DNA of 64,000 bases from contig NZ_CP007410.1 of assembly GCF_000585995.1 (NCBI RefSeq), positions 62,001 through 126,000 on the forward strand, read 5' to 3'. Origin of the DNA: Pseudomonas brassicacearum (lineage in GTDB: Bacteria; Pseudomonadota; Gammaproteobacteria; Pseudomonadales; Pseudomonadaceae). The notes beneath the pieces were generated by a model. It did no database searches, was not told the DNA's origin, and was given only the letters and a program-made list of their open reading frames with translations. Position numbers and translations under genes: made by a program. Of the stretch, positions 34,487 through 42,014 are shown one piece after another (positions within the stretch are counted from its first letter, which is position 1; each line of letters begins with the position of its first letter).

Positions 34487-34610
34487 TGGTGTGATCCTCT
34501 AACGGGCCGCACCATTTCGCTACTAAACGGAATGGAGGCGGCTGTGCGCAAGTTAGTAGACCGGTGATCACACCAAACCCGGCGCGCCCGAAGGCGCCAT
34601 GCGCACAGCC
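34487..34610 (-). promoter_or_regulatory. Structured 5' leader of the DUF6124 gene
   Basis: On the minus strand GGCTGTGCGCA (34610-34600) pairs with TGCGCACAGCC (34550-34540), enclosing the hairpin GGCGCC-TTCGGGC-GCGCC. TTGGTGTGATC (34578-34568) can instead pair with GATCACACCAA (34498-34488) that covers the SD and start region, giving mutually exclusive folds. This resembles a conditional leader such as a riboswitch or RNA thermosensor. No ligand class is recognised. Confidence 0.5.
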
Positions 34611-34666
34611 ACCATCGAGAATAGGCTAATGCCTATCTGATGAGACTTGTACAACCGTGATGTGAA

Positions 34667-34682
34667 CCGGGCTACTAAACCC
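34667..34682 (-). promoter_or_regulatory. CGGGTTTAGTAGCCCG hairpin in the DUF6124 upstream region
   Basis: Perfect 5-bp CGGGT/GCCCG-type stem presenting TTTAGTAGC. The same TTTAGTAG core occurs at 34519-34530 and at 33877-33890 on the same strand, so it is a repeated motif of this leader family. Confidence 0.45.
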
Positions 34683-34689
34683 GACCACT

Positions 34690-34781
34690 GATGGGCAGTG
34701 GCAGGAAAACAATAGAACCCCGGGACAAGGCGCACAAGCGGGCGGATTCTGGCGTAGTTGTAGGCAAAGGCGCAAGGATGC
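34690..34781 (-). promoter_or_regulatory. Conserved upstream element of the DUF6124 gene
   Basis: Minus-strand text includes TTTGCCTACAAC, CTTGTGCGCCTTGTCC and TTCTATTGTTTTCCTGCCAC. The same words in the same order and spacing occur on the plus strand at 36311-36396 before another small gene, so this is a conserved promoter or leader element. The remainder up to the IS left end at 34883 shows nothing else. Confidence 0.6.
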
Positions 34782-34874
34782 GTGGGTTGGTGGTGGGGTG
34801 TAGGTGGAGTCTGTAGGAGCAGGGTTTGTCGGCGATGCGGGTGACTTGTTTTGGTCTGGAACCGAGTCGATTTC

Positions 34875-34882
34875 ATCGCGAG
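34875..34882. repeat. Left 8-bp target site duplication of the IS element
   Basis: ATCGCGAG immediately outside the left end of the insertion sequence; identical copy at 36247-36254. Confidence 0.85.
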
Positions 34883-36246
34883 GGGGTGTCAGAAATTTTG
34901 TGTTCGGGCATAACATGAGTAAGAGGTGCATGTATGCCAACCAAGAAGAAACCCGCGTTGCGAGAGCTGCCGAAAATCCCGAAAGAGCTGCTTGAGCAAT
35001 TTACCGATGGACCGATGACCGCTGAAGCCATTGAGGATGCCTCTGCGGCGTTCAAGAAGGCTTTGATCGAGCGAGCCTTGAGTGCTGAGCTTGGCCACCA
35101 CCTGGGCTATCCGCCGGGCGCGCAGCGCCCAGAGGATGAAACCAACCAGCGCAATGGCAAAAGCGGCAAGACGGTTCTAACCGGTGATGGTCCGCTCCGA
35201 CTGGATATTCCTCGCGACCGGGACGGCAGTTTTTCTCCCATCCTGATCCCCAAACACGAGCGGCGTTACACTGGGTTCGACGACAAGATCATCGCCATGT
35301 ATGCCCGCGGAATGACTGTTAGAGAGATCCGTGCGTTTCTTTCCGAGCAGTACGGTACGGACGTTTCTCCCGACTTCATTAGCTCTGTAACCGACGAAGT
35401 CATGGCAGAGATCGGTGCCTGGCAACAGCGGCCTTTGGAGCCGATGTATCCGGTTATTTTCTTCGATGCTCTGCGGGTCAAAATCCGCGAAGAGGGGCTG
35501 GTTCGCAACAAGGCAATCTACCTGGCCTTGGGTGTTTTGCCTGACGGAACACGCGATATTCTCGGCATTTGGATCGAAACGACCGAGGGCGCCAAATTCT
35601 GGATGAAGGTGTTCAACGACCTCAAGACACGCGGCGTCGAAGACGTGTTGATTGCTGTGACCGATGGCCTTAAAGGCATGCCGGAAGCTCTCAGCGCTGT
35701 ATTTCCGGACACGACACTGCAAACATGCATTGTTCATCTGATCCGCAACAGTCTTGATTACGCGGCTTGGGATAAGCGCCGCGAACTGGCCAAGGCGCTC
35801 AAACCGATCTATCAGGCAGTCACCGCCGAAGCGGCCGAGCAAGCGCTGGATGCGTTTGAAAGCGGGCCATGGGGCAAGCAGTATCCGACGGTAGTGGCTG
35901 CTTGGCGCCGCGCTTGGGATCGTGTGATTCCTTTTTTCGTTTTCCCGCCGGCGATCCGAAAAGTGATCTACACGACCAACGCCATTGAGAGCATCAACGC
36001 TCAACTGCGCAAGATCATCAAGACCCGAGGCCACTTCCCGACCGACGATGCGGCGACCAAGCTGATCTGGCTTGGGCTGCGCAATATCACAGCAAACTGG
36101 GGTTCAGCGGCCCATGACTGGAAAAGTGCGATGAATCAATTCGCGATTCTGTACGGAGATCGATTTATCAGACCGACCTGGTAAAAGCATGGCCTGCCTA
36201 ACGGCAGGCCGTTACCGGCCCGCACACAAAATATCTGACAGTCCCC
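34883..36246 (+). mobile_element. IS256 family insertion sequence
   Basis: 1,364 bases with imperfect terminal inverted repeats: left GGGGTGTCAGAAATTTTGTG, right (complement) GGGGACTGTCAGATATTTTG, both continuing into TGTxCGGGC. It carries one transposase gene and is bordered by a perfect ATCGCGAG duplication. The intact duplication and gene suggest a fairly recent insertion. The target is within a REP arm (ATCGCGAG/TAAGCTCGCTCCCAC). Confidence 0.92.
34934..36184 (+). CDS. IS256 family (mutator-type) transposase
   Basis: 416 residues, full length for the family. N-terminal region (about 1-100) with KALIERALSAELGHHLGYP and the NQRNGKSGKTVLTGDGPL segment, then the DDE nuclease core: aspartate in VIFFDALRVKIRE (about 173-185), aspartate in LIAVTDGLKGMPEALSAVFP (about 239-258), the CIVHLIRNSL motif (about 266-275), and the glutamate in VIYTTNAIESINAQLRK (about 342-358). 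No frameshift or stop. A GGCCTGCC/GGCAGGCC hairpin at 36191-36210 follows the stop codon. Confidence 0.95.
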   Translation: MPTKKKPALRELPKIPKELLEQFTDGPMTAEAIEDASAAFKKALIERALSAELGHHLGYPPGAQRPEDETNQRNGKSGKTVLTGDGPLRLDIPRDRDGSFSPILIPKHERRYTGFDDKIIAMYARGMTVREIRAFLSEQYGTDVSPDFISSVTDEVMAEIGAWQQRPLEPMYPVIFFDALRVKIREEGLVRNKAIYLALGVLPDGTRDILGIWIETTEGAKFWMKVFNDLKTRGVEDVLIAVTDGLKGMPEALSAVFPDTTLQTCIVHLIRNSLDYAAWDKRRELAKALKPIYQAVTAEAAEQALDAFESGPWGKQYPTVVAAWRRAWDRVIPFFVFPPAIRKVIYTTNAIESINAQLRKIIKTRGHFPTDDAATKLIWLGLRNITANWGSAAHDWKSAMNQFAILYGDRFIRPTW

Positions 36247-36270
36247 ATCGCGAGTAAGCTCGCTCCCACA
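36247..36270. repeat. Right target duplication and disrupted class-A REP arm
   Basis: ATCGCGAG (36247-36254) is the second copy of the duplication and continues as TAAGCTCGCTCCCACA, which is a REP arm with one change (TAAG for CAAG). The opposing REP arm is not found on the left flank. Confidence 0.75.
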
Positions 36271-36299
36271 GAGAGTGGCAACAGGAACAAACGCCTACG

Positions 36300-36396
36300 C
36301 CCACGCCCCTGCGACTTTGCCTACAACCAAACCGGACCCAGCCTGATTGTGCGACTTGGTCCGTGAGTCCTATTGTTTCCTAACACTTCCGCCATC
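36300..36396 (+). promoter_or_regulatory. Conserved upstream element before the 36.4-kb small gene
   Basis: Contains TTTGCCTACAAC, TTGTGCGACTTGGTCC, GTCCTATTGTTTCC and CCGCCATC in the same order as the minus-strand element at 34690-34781. It ends about 25 bases before the ATG at 36419. Confidence 0.6.
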
Positions 36397-36418
36397 TTAT
36401 TTATTGCCCGAGTTTTCC

Positions 36419-36589
36419 ATGAAAACTTCAACGCGTACTCCAAAGCCGTTGCTTGCTGCCCGGTACCAGGTAGAGGCCCGCCTTCTGGCTGGTTGCCCGT
36501 CCAGCATCGAGCGCCAGTTCTTGTCGGTCAGCCTCGCCAAAGGTAAGGAGCTTGAACCCATTGGCCTAATGGCTGGTGTCAGAACCTGA
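36419..36589 (+). CDS. 56-residue hypothetical protein
   Basis: ATG at 36419 reads MKTSTRTPKPLLAARYQVEA and continues to GLMAGVRT. No family is recognised and the SD is weak. It is kept because it is preceded by the same conserved upstream element as the DUF6124 gene and is followed by a good terminator, which together mark a transcription unit. It may belong to the group of small Pseudomonas proteins expressed from such elements. Confidence 0.45.
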   Translation: MKTSTRTPKPLLAARYQVEARLLAGCPSSIERQFLSVSLAKGKELEPIGLMAGVRT

Positions 36590-36602
36590 GCTTTGTTGAC
36601 AC

Positions 36603-36633
36603 AAAAAAACCACCACATGGGCGGTTTTTTTTG
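36603..36633 (+). terminator. AAAAAACCACC/GGGCGGTTTTTTTT terminator
   Basis: Stem with one mismatch around ACAT followed by eight T residues, 14 bases after the 36.4-kb small gene. It supports transcription of that gene. Confidence 0.8.
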
Positions 36634-36754
36634 GTTCTTGCTATGAACAAAGCTAAATCTACCGAGCCGCAGCCACGGGGTTACGCGCCAACGCTTTTGC
36701 CCAATAGAGTGCCCAGCCACAGCGTTTTGCCGTGTTGATTGCGTTCAGGCTTGG

Positions 36755-36797
36755 GGGGCTGCTGCGCAGCCCAGCGGGGATAAATCCCCTCGCCACA
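36755..36797. repeat. Single REP arm, GTGGCGAGGGGATTTATCCC class (complement)
   Basis: GGCTGCTGCGCAGCCCAGCG leads into GGGGATAAATCCCCTCGCCAC. Its partner is replaced by a short tandem array on the right. Confidence 0.8.
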
Positions 36798-36873
36798 AGG
36801 GACTCCTCACCACAGGGAATCCCTTCGCCACAGGGAATTCCCTCACTACAAGGAGTTCCCTCACCACAATGGA
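36787..36873. repeat. Degenerate ~18-base tandem repeat derived from the REP end
   Basis: About five units of the type CCCTCACCACAAGGGAATT (variants CTCGCCACAAGGGACTC, CTCACCACAGGGAATCC, TTCGCCACAGGGAATTC, CTCACTACAAGGAGTTC, CTCACCACAATGG). It appears to have grown from the CTCGCCAC end of the adjacent REP arm. With the terminator and REP arm it makes up the 36590-36914 gap. Confidence 0.7.
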
Positions 36874-36914
36874 TCGGCATGGATGGTTAGCTGAACGGCA
36901 TGCCCTTGGAAGGG

Positions 36915-37550
36915 TTATTTGCGCTTCAGCATCTCCGGCAACTGCGCCACCAGTTTCTGGTTATTCAACGGCGCGCGGATGAAGCCGCGTTGGGTGCCGT
37001 CCGGGCCAATCACTGCGAGGTTACCGCTGTGGTCGACGGTGTAATTGGGCTTACTGGTATCCGCCGGAATAAACGGAATGCTCACCGCATTCGCCAGTTT
37101 CTGCAGGTCTTCAACCGATGAAGCTGTCAGCCCTATGAACTGCGGATCGAAGTACCCCAGGTACTGCTTCAACTGCTTGGGCGTGTCGCGGTTCGGGTCG
37201 ACGCTCACCAGTACGATCTGCAACTTATCCACAGCCTCTTTCGGCAGCTCGCTTTTGATCTGGCGCAGTTGGGCGAGGGTGGTGGGGCAGATGTCCGGGC
37301 AGAAGGTGTAGCCGAAGAACAGCAGGCTCCATTTATCCTTCAAGCCATCGATTGCCACGGGCTGGCCGTCCTGGTCGGTCATTTTCACGTCCGGCAGGTT
37401 GCGGCTCTGGGGCAGCAGGATGATGCCGGCGTCGATCAGTGCGGTCGGGTCGCCCTGGCCTTTGCCCGACAGCACTTTGTTGATGGTCAGGCCGAGAATC
37501 AGTGCGATCACGGCCACGAGGATGAAGACGGTTTTCTGGGTTCGAGTCAT
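36915..37550 (-). CDS. SCO1/SenC copper chaperone for cytochrome oxidase
   Basis: 211 residues from the ATG at 37550; a longer minus-strand reading upstream runs through cyoE in another frame and is not real. N-terminal membrane anchor ([17 protein letters not shown], about 7-23), then a periplasmic thioredoxin-like domain with the copper-binding CxxxC in [15 protein letters not shown] (about 80-94) and the distal histidine in [12 protein letters not shown] (about 169-180). It delivers copper to the CuA site of subunit II (ctaC here). It overlaps cyoE by four bases and closes the ctaA-cyoE-sco unit. Confidence 0.94.
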   Translation of the reverse strand: MTRTQKTVFILVAVIALILGLTINKVLSGKGQGDPTALIDAGIILLPQSRNLPDVKMTDQDGQPVAIDGLKDKWSLLFFGYTFCPDICPTTLAQLRQIKSELPKEAVDKLQIVLVSVDPNRDTPKQLKQYLGYFDPQFIGLTASSVEDLQKLANAVSIPFIPADTSKPNYTVDHSGNLAVIGPDGTQRGFIRAPLNNQKLVAQLPEMLKRK

Positions 37551-38446
37551 AGGCTCAACAGTAAGTAATGATCTACAAGCAGGGCGATGAACAGCAGGAA
37601 CAAGTAGTAAATAGAGTACTTGAAGGTGTTGATCGCCGCGTGCGGCCGAGTGCCACGGTACAACACCACGGCCCATTGCAGGAACCGGGCGCCGAGCACC
37701 AGCGCGCAAATCAGGTAGAGCATGCCGCTCATCTGGATCACGAACGGCATCAGGCTCACCGCCAGCAGCACCAGGGTGTAGAGCAGGATATGCACCTTGG
37801 TGTAGTGCTCGCCGTGGGTCACTGGCAGCATCGGGATGTCGGCCTTGGCGTATTCCTCTTTGCGGTGGATTGCCAGGGCCCAGAAGTGCGGTGGGGTCCA
37901 GGCGAAGATGATCAGCACCAGCAGCAGTGGTTCGGCGCTGACGTGCCCGGTGGCCGCGACCCAGCCCAGCAGCGGTGGCGCCGCGCCGGCGAGGCCGCCG
38001 ATGACGATGTTCTGCGGCGTTGCGCGCTTGAGGAAGCCGGTGTAGACCACTGCGTAACCCAGCAGTGAGGCGAGGGTCAGCCAGGCTGTCAGCGGGTTGG
38101 TGAAGGCCAGCAGCAAGGCTTGGCCGATCACGGCCAGGGCCAGGGCGAAGGTCAGGGCGGCGGCCGGGGAGATCCGCCCTTCGGCCAGTGGCCGTTTGTG
38201 GGTGCGGGCCATCACCGCGTCGATGCGCCGGTCCACCACATGGTTGACCGCTGCCGCACCACCGGCGCACAGGGCGATGCCCAGGTTGCCGAATACCAGC
38301 ACCGTCCACGGCACGCCGGCGCGGGTGGCGAGGAACATGCCGACCAGTGAGGTGATCAGCATCAGCACCACCACTTTGGGCTTGGTCAGCTCCAGGTAAT
38401 CGCGCCAGATCGCTTGGCTGTGGCGTTCACCGGTCAAGGTTGCCAT
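37547..38446 (-). CDS. cyoE: Protoheme IX farnesyltransferase (haem O synthase) CyoE/CtaB
   Basis: 299 residues, integral membrane UbiA-family prenyltransferase with about eight to nine helices. The aspartate-rich [20 protein letters not shown] motif (about 69-88) binds the farnesyl diphosphate magnesium complex, and a second polar motif lies in [26 protein letters not shown] (about 168-193). It converts haem B to haem O, the substrate for CtaA encoded just upstream. The gene overlaps the 3' end of ctaA by 13 bases and the start of the SCO gene by four, so the three are translationally coupled. Confidence 0.96.
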   Translation of the reverse strand: MATLTGERHSQAIWRDYLELTKPKVVVLMLITSLVGMFLATRAGVPWTVLVFGNLGIALCAGGAAAVNHVVDRRIDAVMARTHKRPLAEGRISPAAALTFALALAVIGQALLLAFTNPLTAWLTLASLLGYAVVYTGFLKRATPQNIVIGGLAGAAPPLLGWVAATGHVSAEPLLLVLIIFAWTPPHFWALAIHRKEEYAKADIPMLPVTHGEHYTKVHILLYTLVLLAVSLMPFVIQMSGMLYLICALVLGARFLQWAVVLYRGTRPHAAINTFKYSIYYLFLLFIALLVDHYLLLSL

Positions 38447-39513
38447 GGCATCTCTCCTTTTATAGTTATGGGGCTGGCGCCGTGTTTATGCGGGTTGAAC
38501 CGCCAGCGCAGCGGGACTTGATGCTTGACCCGGACCAGGCTGGTGCGGGCGTGATAATTGACCAGCACCAGGGTCAGCAGCAGCGCGGCGCCCCCGGCGT
38601 TGTGGGCCACGGCCACCGGCAGCGGCAAGTGGAACAGCACGTTGCTGATGCCGAGGGTGATCTGTGCTGCCAGTGCAGCCAGTACCAGGCCGGCCAGTCG
38701 GGTCATGCCGACGGTCTTCAATTGCCAGGCCAACCCCAGCAGTACCACGGTCACCAGCAAGGCGCCGATGCGGTGGGTCAGGTGGATGGCGGTGCGGGCG
38801 TCGCTGTCGAGCTGCCCGCCCAGGTAGTTCGGGCCGATGTGCTGGGTGAGGTGGAAGCCGTTGGCAAAGTCAGCCGGAGGCAGCCATTGGCCGTGGCAGG
38901 TGGGGAAATCGATGCAGGCCACGGCGGCGTAATTGGAGCTGACCCAGCCGCCGAGGGCGATCTGGCCGATCACCAGCAGCAGCCCGGCGGTGGCCCAGTG
39001 TTGCAGGCGTTTGGGCACGGTCAGCGCTGGCAGGACGCCGGACAATCTCAGCGTGAGCAGGAACAGCAGGCTCAACGTCGCGAACCCGCCCAGCAAATGC
39101 CCGGTGACTACTTGGGGCCAGAGCTTGAGGGTCACGGTCCACATGCCAAACGCCGCTTGCGCAAAGACCACGGCCAGCAGGAACAGCGGCAATTTCAACG
39201 GCAGGCCAGGATGACGGCGGTTCATCCAGGCGCGGGCGGCCAGTACGGTAATCAGCAGGCCCAGGGTCCCGGCGAAGTAGCGATGGACCATCTCGTTCCA
39301 GCCCTTGTGGGCTTCCACCGGAGTGTCGGGAAAGTGCAACTCGGCATGGGCCAGTTGGGCTTCGCTCTTGGGCACGCTGATGAACCCGTAGCAACCGGGC
39401 CAGTCGGGGCAGCCGAGGCCGGCGTGGGTGAGCCGGGTGTAGGCGCCCAGCAGGACGACGATCAGTGCCAGCAGCGTGGCAAACAGCGCGAGGCGAAATC
39501 CAGGTTTGGCCAT
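38434..39513 (-). CDS. ctaA: Haem A synthase CtaA (COX15 type)
   Basis: 359 residues with eight membrane helices. Oxidises the C8 methyl of haem O to a formyl group, yielding haem A for the aa3 oxidase. Haem-ligand histidines are visible in [17 protein letters not shown] (about 71-87), VTGHLLGGF (about 137-145), [14 protein letters not shown] and [13 protein letters not shown] (about 241-253), and [13 protein letters not shown] (about 302-314). The extracytoplasmic cysteine pairs GCPDWPGC and CIDFPTC are conserved. First enzyme of the haem A branch in this operon. Confidence 0.96.
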   Translation of the reverse strand: MAKPGFRLALFATLLALIVVLLGAYTRLTHAGLGCPDWPGCYGFISVPKSEAQLAHAELHFPDTPVEAHKGWNEMVHRYFAGTLGLLITVLAARAWMNRRHPGLPLKLPLFLLAVVFAQAAFGMWTVTLKLWPQVVTGHLLGGFATLSLLFLLTLRLSGVLPALTVPKRLQHWATAGLLLVIGQIALGGWVSSNYAAVACIDFPTCHGQWLPPADFANGFHLTQHIGPNYLGGQLDSDARTAIHLTHRIGALLVTVVLLGLAWQLKTVGMTRLAGLVLAALAAQITLGISNVLFHLPLPVAVAHNAGGAALLLTLVLVNYHARTSLVRVKHQVPLRWRFNPHKHGASPITIKGEMPWQP

Positions 39514-39523
39514 GTCGATGCCC

Positions 39524-40117
39524 TCATCCGATGTTCGACAGTTTCAGCAAGTGGCGCAGGTCGTTGAGCAGATCCTTGCCCTTGACCCGGGCGTCGTAGC
39601 GCAGCACCAGGTTGCTGTGGGGGTCGATGATCCACAGCTGAGCGCCGCCAGAGCCTTCGGCGCCTTTCTGATAGGCCGGTAGGTCCAGTGGATAACGTTG
39701 CAGCTGCGGGTATTCGCGTTGCAGTTGCGCGTCATATTCGGCGTCCAACGGTTGCGCGATGGCCAGGGCGTGGCTGGCGCGGGACGCTTCGCGACCGAGG
39801 CCGATCTGCACCTGGCGGGCGAGGTACACCAGTTGGCGACAATCCACCGCACAGCCCTGCGGCGCCGTGACCAGGATCTGCCAGCGCTGTTCATCGGCCT
39901 GCACGCCAATCTCGGCGCGGGTCTGGCCGGTGCCGATCAGCTCGCCGTGGTAGCTGCGGCTGTCCGGCACCCAGAACTGGAATTTGTACATGACGGTGGC
40001 CAGGAGCATCGGGCCGACCACCCCGAGCACAATCAGCAGCAATTGCAGACGCCCCTTGCGCCGGTTGTGGGCCGTGGGTGCTTCAGACGTGTTGGTTGGA
40101 TTCATGGCGGTTCCCAT
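39524..40117 (-). CDS. Membrane-anchored protein of the cytochrome oxidase cluster
   Basis: 197 residues from the ATG at 40117, chosen because GGGAG lies seven bases upstream; an ATG at 40105 is a lesser alternative. One N-terminal helix (LQLLLIVLGVVGPMLLATVMYKF, about 24-46) is followed by a periplasmic domain with a CAVDCRQLVYL segment (CxxxC, about 87-97) and a thioredoxin/SCO-like tail LWIIDPHSNLVLRYDA. In P. aeruginosa the equivalent position holds PA0111. A redox or assembly role is plausible. The start lies inside the 3' end of the SURF1 gene (35-base overlap). Confidence 0.85.
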   Translation of the reverse strand: MGTAMNPTNTSEAPTAHNRRKGRLQLLLIVLGVVGPMLLATVMYKFQFWVPDSRSYHGELIGTGQTRAEIGVQADEQRWQILVTAPQGCAVDCRQLVYLARQVQIGLGREASRASHALAIAQPLDAEYDAQLQREYPQLQRYPLDLPAYQKGAEGSGGAQLWIIDPHSNLVLRYDARVKGKDLLNDLRHLLKLSNIG

Positions 40118-40820
40118 GGTGTCTCCCTGCGTTGTGCCATCCGAGATAAAGAAAAAGGCCGAACAGCGCCGCCGCCATGGCGAACCACTGCACGGCATAA
40201 CCGAGGTGTTTTTCCGGCCCCATGGCCACCACGGGCCAATCGGTCCGGTAGGCGCCGGGGCCGTTTTGTTGGCGTAATTCATAGGTGAAACCGCTGCGGC
40301 CCAGTTCGGCCCAGAGCTTGTCGGGCTCGACGGCGGTGACCAGGCGCGGCCACGCGGCGCCGGCCGGATCGGCGTGCAGTTGGAACGTCGCGCCAGGGGC
40401 GACGTAGACCCAGGCTTGCAGGCTCACCGGTGCATCAGGCGTGTTGAAGACCGGCGGGGTGCGTCGGTCCGGCCACGGCAACCAGCCGCGATTGACCAGC
40501 AACCACAGCCCGGTGGCGTGATCGAGAAAGGGTTGCAGCAGTTCGACGCCGACCTTGCCGTCGTGCTGGCGGTTGTCCAGGAGAATGCTGTGCTCGGCGT
40601 CGAACTGGCCGTGCAGGCTGACGGGGCGAAACGCCGGATCTGTCGTGTGTTGCAGCTCGGCGCTGTCCAGCGGCGGCGCCACGCGGCGCTCGGCATAACT
40701 CTCCATGAGCACACGTTTCTGTTCGCCCCGGCTCAATTGCCAGAAGCCCAGGCACACCATCACCGGCACCAGAATGGCGACCACCAGCGACGGCACGATG
40801 CCCGGCCGAAAGTGTTTCAT
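40083..40820 (-). CDS. SURF1 family cytochrome oxidase assembly protein
   Basis: 245 residues from the ATG at 40820 (a longer upstream reading overlaps the divergent gene). Two membrane helices at the ends, LVVAILVPVMVCLGFWQLSRGEQKR (about 11-35) and GYAVQWFAMAAALFGLFLYLGWH (about 207-229), flank a periplasmic domain; the signature ILLDNRQHDGKVGVELLQPF and LLVNRGWLP are typical of SURF1. It helps insert haem A into subunit I. The gene is divergent from the DUF2909 gene and overlaps the next gene of its operon. Confidence 0.92.
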   Translation of the reverse strand: MKHFRPGIVPSLVVAILVPVMVCLGFWQLSRGEQKRVLMESYAERRVAPPLDSAELQHTTDPAFRPVSLHGQFDAEHSILLDNRQHDGKVGVELLQPFLDHATGLWLLVNRGWLPWPDRRTPPVFNTPDAPVSLQAWVYVAPGATFQLHADPAGAAWPRLVTAVEPDKLWAELGRSGFTYELRQQNGPGAYRTDWPVVAMGPEKHLGYAVQWFAMAAALFGLFLYLGWHNAGRHHGNRHESNQHV

Positions 40821-40890
40821 GGCGCCGTCCGAAAGCCGTCGAACGGGATAGCTATACTCATGTGCATCGCGTCCCCCCGGAGTGTCCCTA

Positions 40891-41094
40891 ATGCTAAAAG
40901 CAGCCATCGTCCTGATGCTGATTGCCACGATTGCCAGCCTGTTCAGCGGTCTGTTTTTTCTGGTCAAGGATGAGGGCAATTCCAATCGCCTGGTCATCGC
41001 CCTGGCGATTCGGGTCGGTCTGGCCGCTATCACCGTCGGCTTGATTGCCTGGGGTTTTTTCAGCGGCCAGTTGGTGTCGCATGCTCCTTGGTAA
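40891..41094 (+). CDS. DUF2909 family twin-helix membrane protein
   Basis: 67 residues from the ATG at 40891 (GGAG seven bases upstream). Two hydrophobic helices, LKAAIVLMLIATIASLFSGLFFLV (about 2-25) and LVIALAIRVGLAAITVGLIAWGFFSG (about 34-59), are joined by a short KDEGNSNR turn. The family sits in cytochrome oxidase clusters (P. aeruginosa PA0109) and resembles the twin-helix domain of respiratory supercomplex factors, but its function is unproven. It is the only plus-strand gene in this cluster and converges on ctaE with eight bases between stops. TATACT at 40853 may be its -10. Confidence 0.88.
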   Translation: MLKAAIVLMLIATIASLFSGLFFLVKDEGNSNRLVIALAIRVGLAAITVGLIAWGFFSGQLVSHAPW

Positions 41095-41102
41095 CGCCTG
41101 CC

Positions 41103-41990
41103 TCAGAGCACGTAGACGAAGATGAACAAGCCGATCCACACCACATCGACGAAGTGCCAATACCAGCTCGCCGCCTCGAAGCCGAACTGATGCTCGTTGT
41201 CGAAGTGCCCGCGCATGATCCGCATCAGCATGACGAACAGGATGATCGTGCCGATGGTGACGTGGGCGCCGTGAAAGCCCGTGAGCATGAAGAAGGTCGC
41301 GCCGTAGACGCCGGAGCCCAGGGTCAGGCCCAGCTCTTTATAAGCGTGGATGTACTCCTCGGCCTGGAAGCCCAGGAAGGCACAACCCAGCAGTACGGTG
41401 AGGGCCAGCCAGATTTTTAGCGCGCCGCGATGGCCTTTTTTCAACGCATGGTGGGCGATGGTCACGGTGACGCTGGAACTGACCAGCAGGATGGTGTTGA
41501 GCAGCGGCAAGCCCCAGGGGCTGATGACCTCCTTGGGCGCCGGGAAGAGTTTCGGGTCGGGGTTGTTCAGCAACGGCCAGGCGAACTCGAAGGTCGGCCA
41601 GAGCATATGGGAAATACCCTTGGCGCCTTCACCGGCTAAACCTGGCGCGGAGATCGTGCGCACGTAAAACAGCGCACCAAAGAACGCGATGAAGAACATC
41701 ACCTCGGAAAAGATGAACCAGCTCATGCCCCAGCGGAACGAGCGATCGAGCTGCGCGCTGTAGAGCCCGGCGCGGCTTTCCTTGATCACCGCGCCGAACC
41801 AGCCGAACAGCATGTAGGCCACCAGCAGGCCGCCGACGAAAAAGATCAGCGGGCCGTGGGATTCGGGTCGGGCGGCCTTCAGGTCGTTAAACCAGGTCGC
41901 CAGGCCGTATACCGTGACGAACATCCCGACCGTGGCGATGATCGGCCATTTGCTCTGGGCCGGAACGTAATAGTGTTCGTGAGTTGCCAT
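41103..41990 (-). CDS. ctaE: Cytochrome c oxidase subunit III
   Basis: 295 residues with seven membrane helices. Conserved segments include SWFIFSEVMFFIAFFGALFY (about 90-109), NTILLVSSSVTVTIAHHALKKG (about 169-190), GFQAEEYIHA (about 207-216) and GFHGAHVTIGTIIL (about 238-251), ending in YWHFVDVVWIGLFIFVYVL. This is the phospholipid-binding subunit that stabilises the catalytic core of the aa3 oxidase. It follows ctaG on the same strand after 24 bases. Confidence 0.96.
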   Translation of the reverse strand: MATHEHYYVPAQSKWPIIATVGMFVTVYGLATWFNDLKAARPESHGPLIFFVGGLLVAYMLFGWFGAVIKESRAGLYSAQLDRSFRWGMSWFIFSEVMFFIAFFGALFYVRTISAPGLAGEGAKGISHMLWPTFEFAWPLLNNPDPKLFPAPKEVISPWGLPLLNTILLVSSSVTVTIAHHALKKGHRGALKIWLALTVLLGCAFLGFQAEEYIHAYKELGLTLGSGVYGATFFMLTGFHGAHVTIGTIILFVMLMRIMRGHFDNEHQFGFEAASWYWHFVDVVWIGLFIFVYVL

Positions 41991-42014
41991 TTATTGTTCT
42001 CCTTATCGGGCACG

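Noticed and set aside
36915-38309. 464-codon minus-strand frame running through the SCO gene and cyoE
   Set aside because: The upstream half is a shadow frame within cyoE; the SCO protein starts at 37550 with its membrane anchor.
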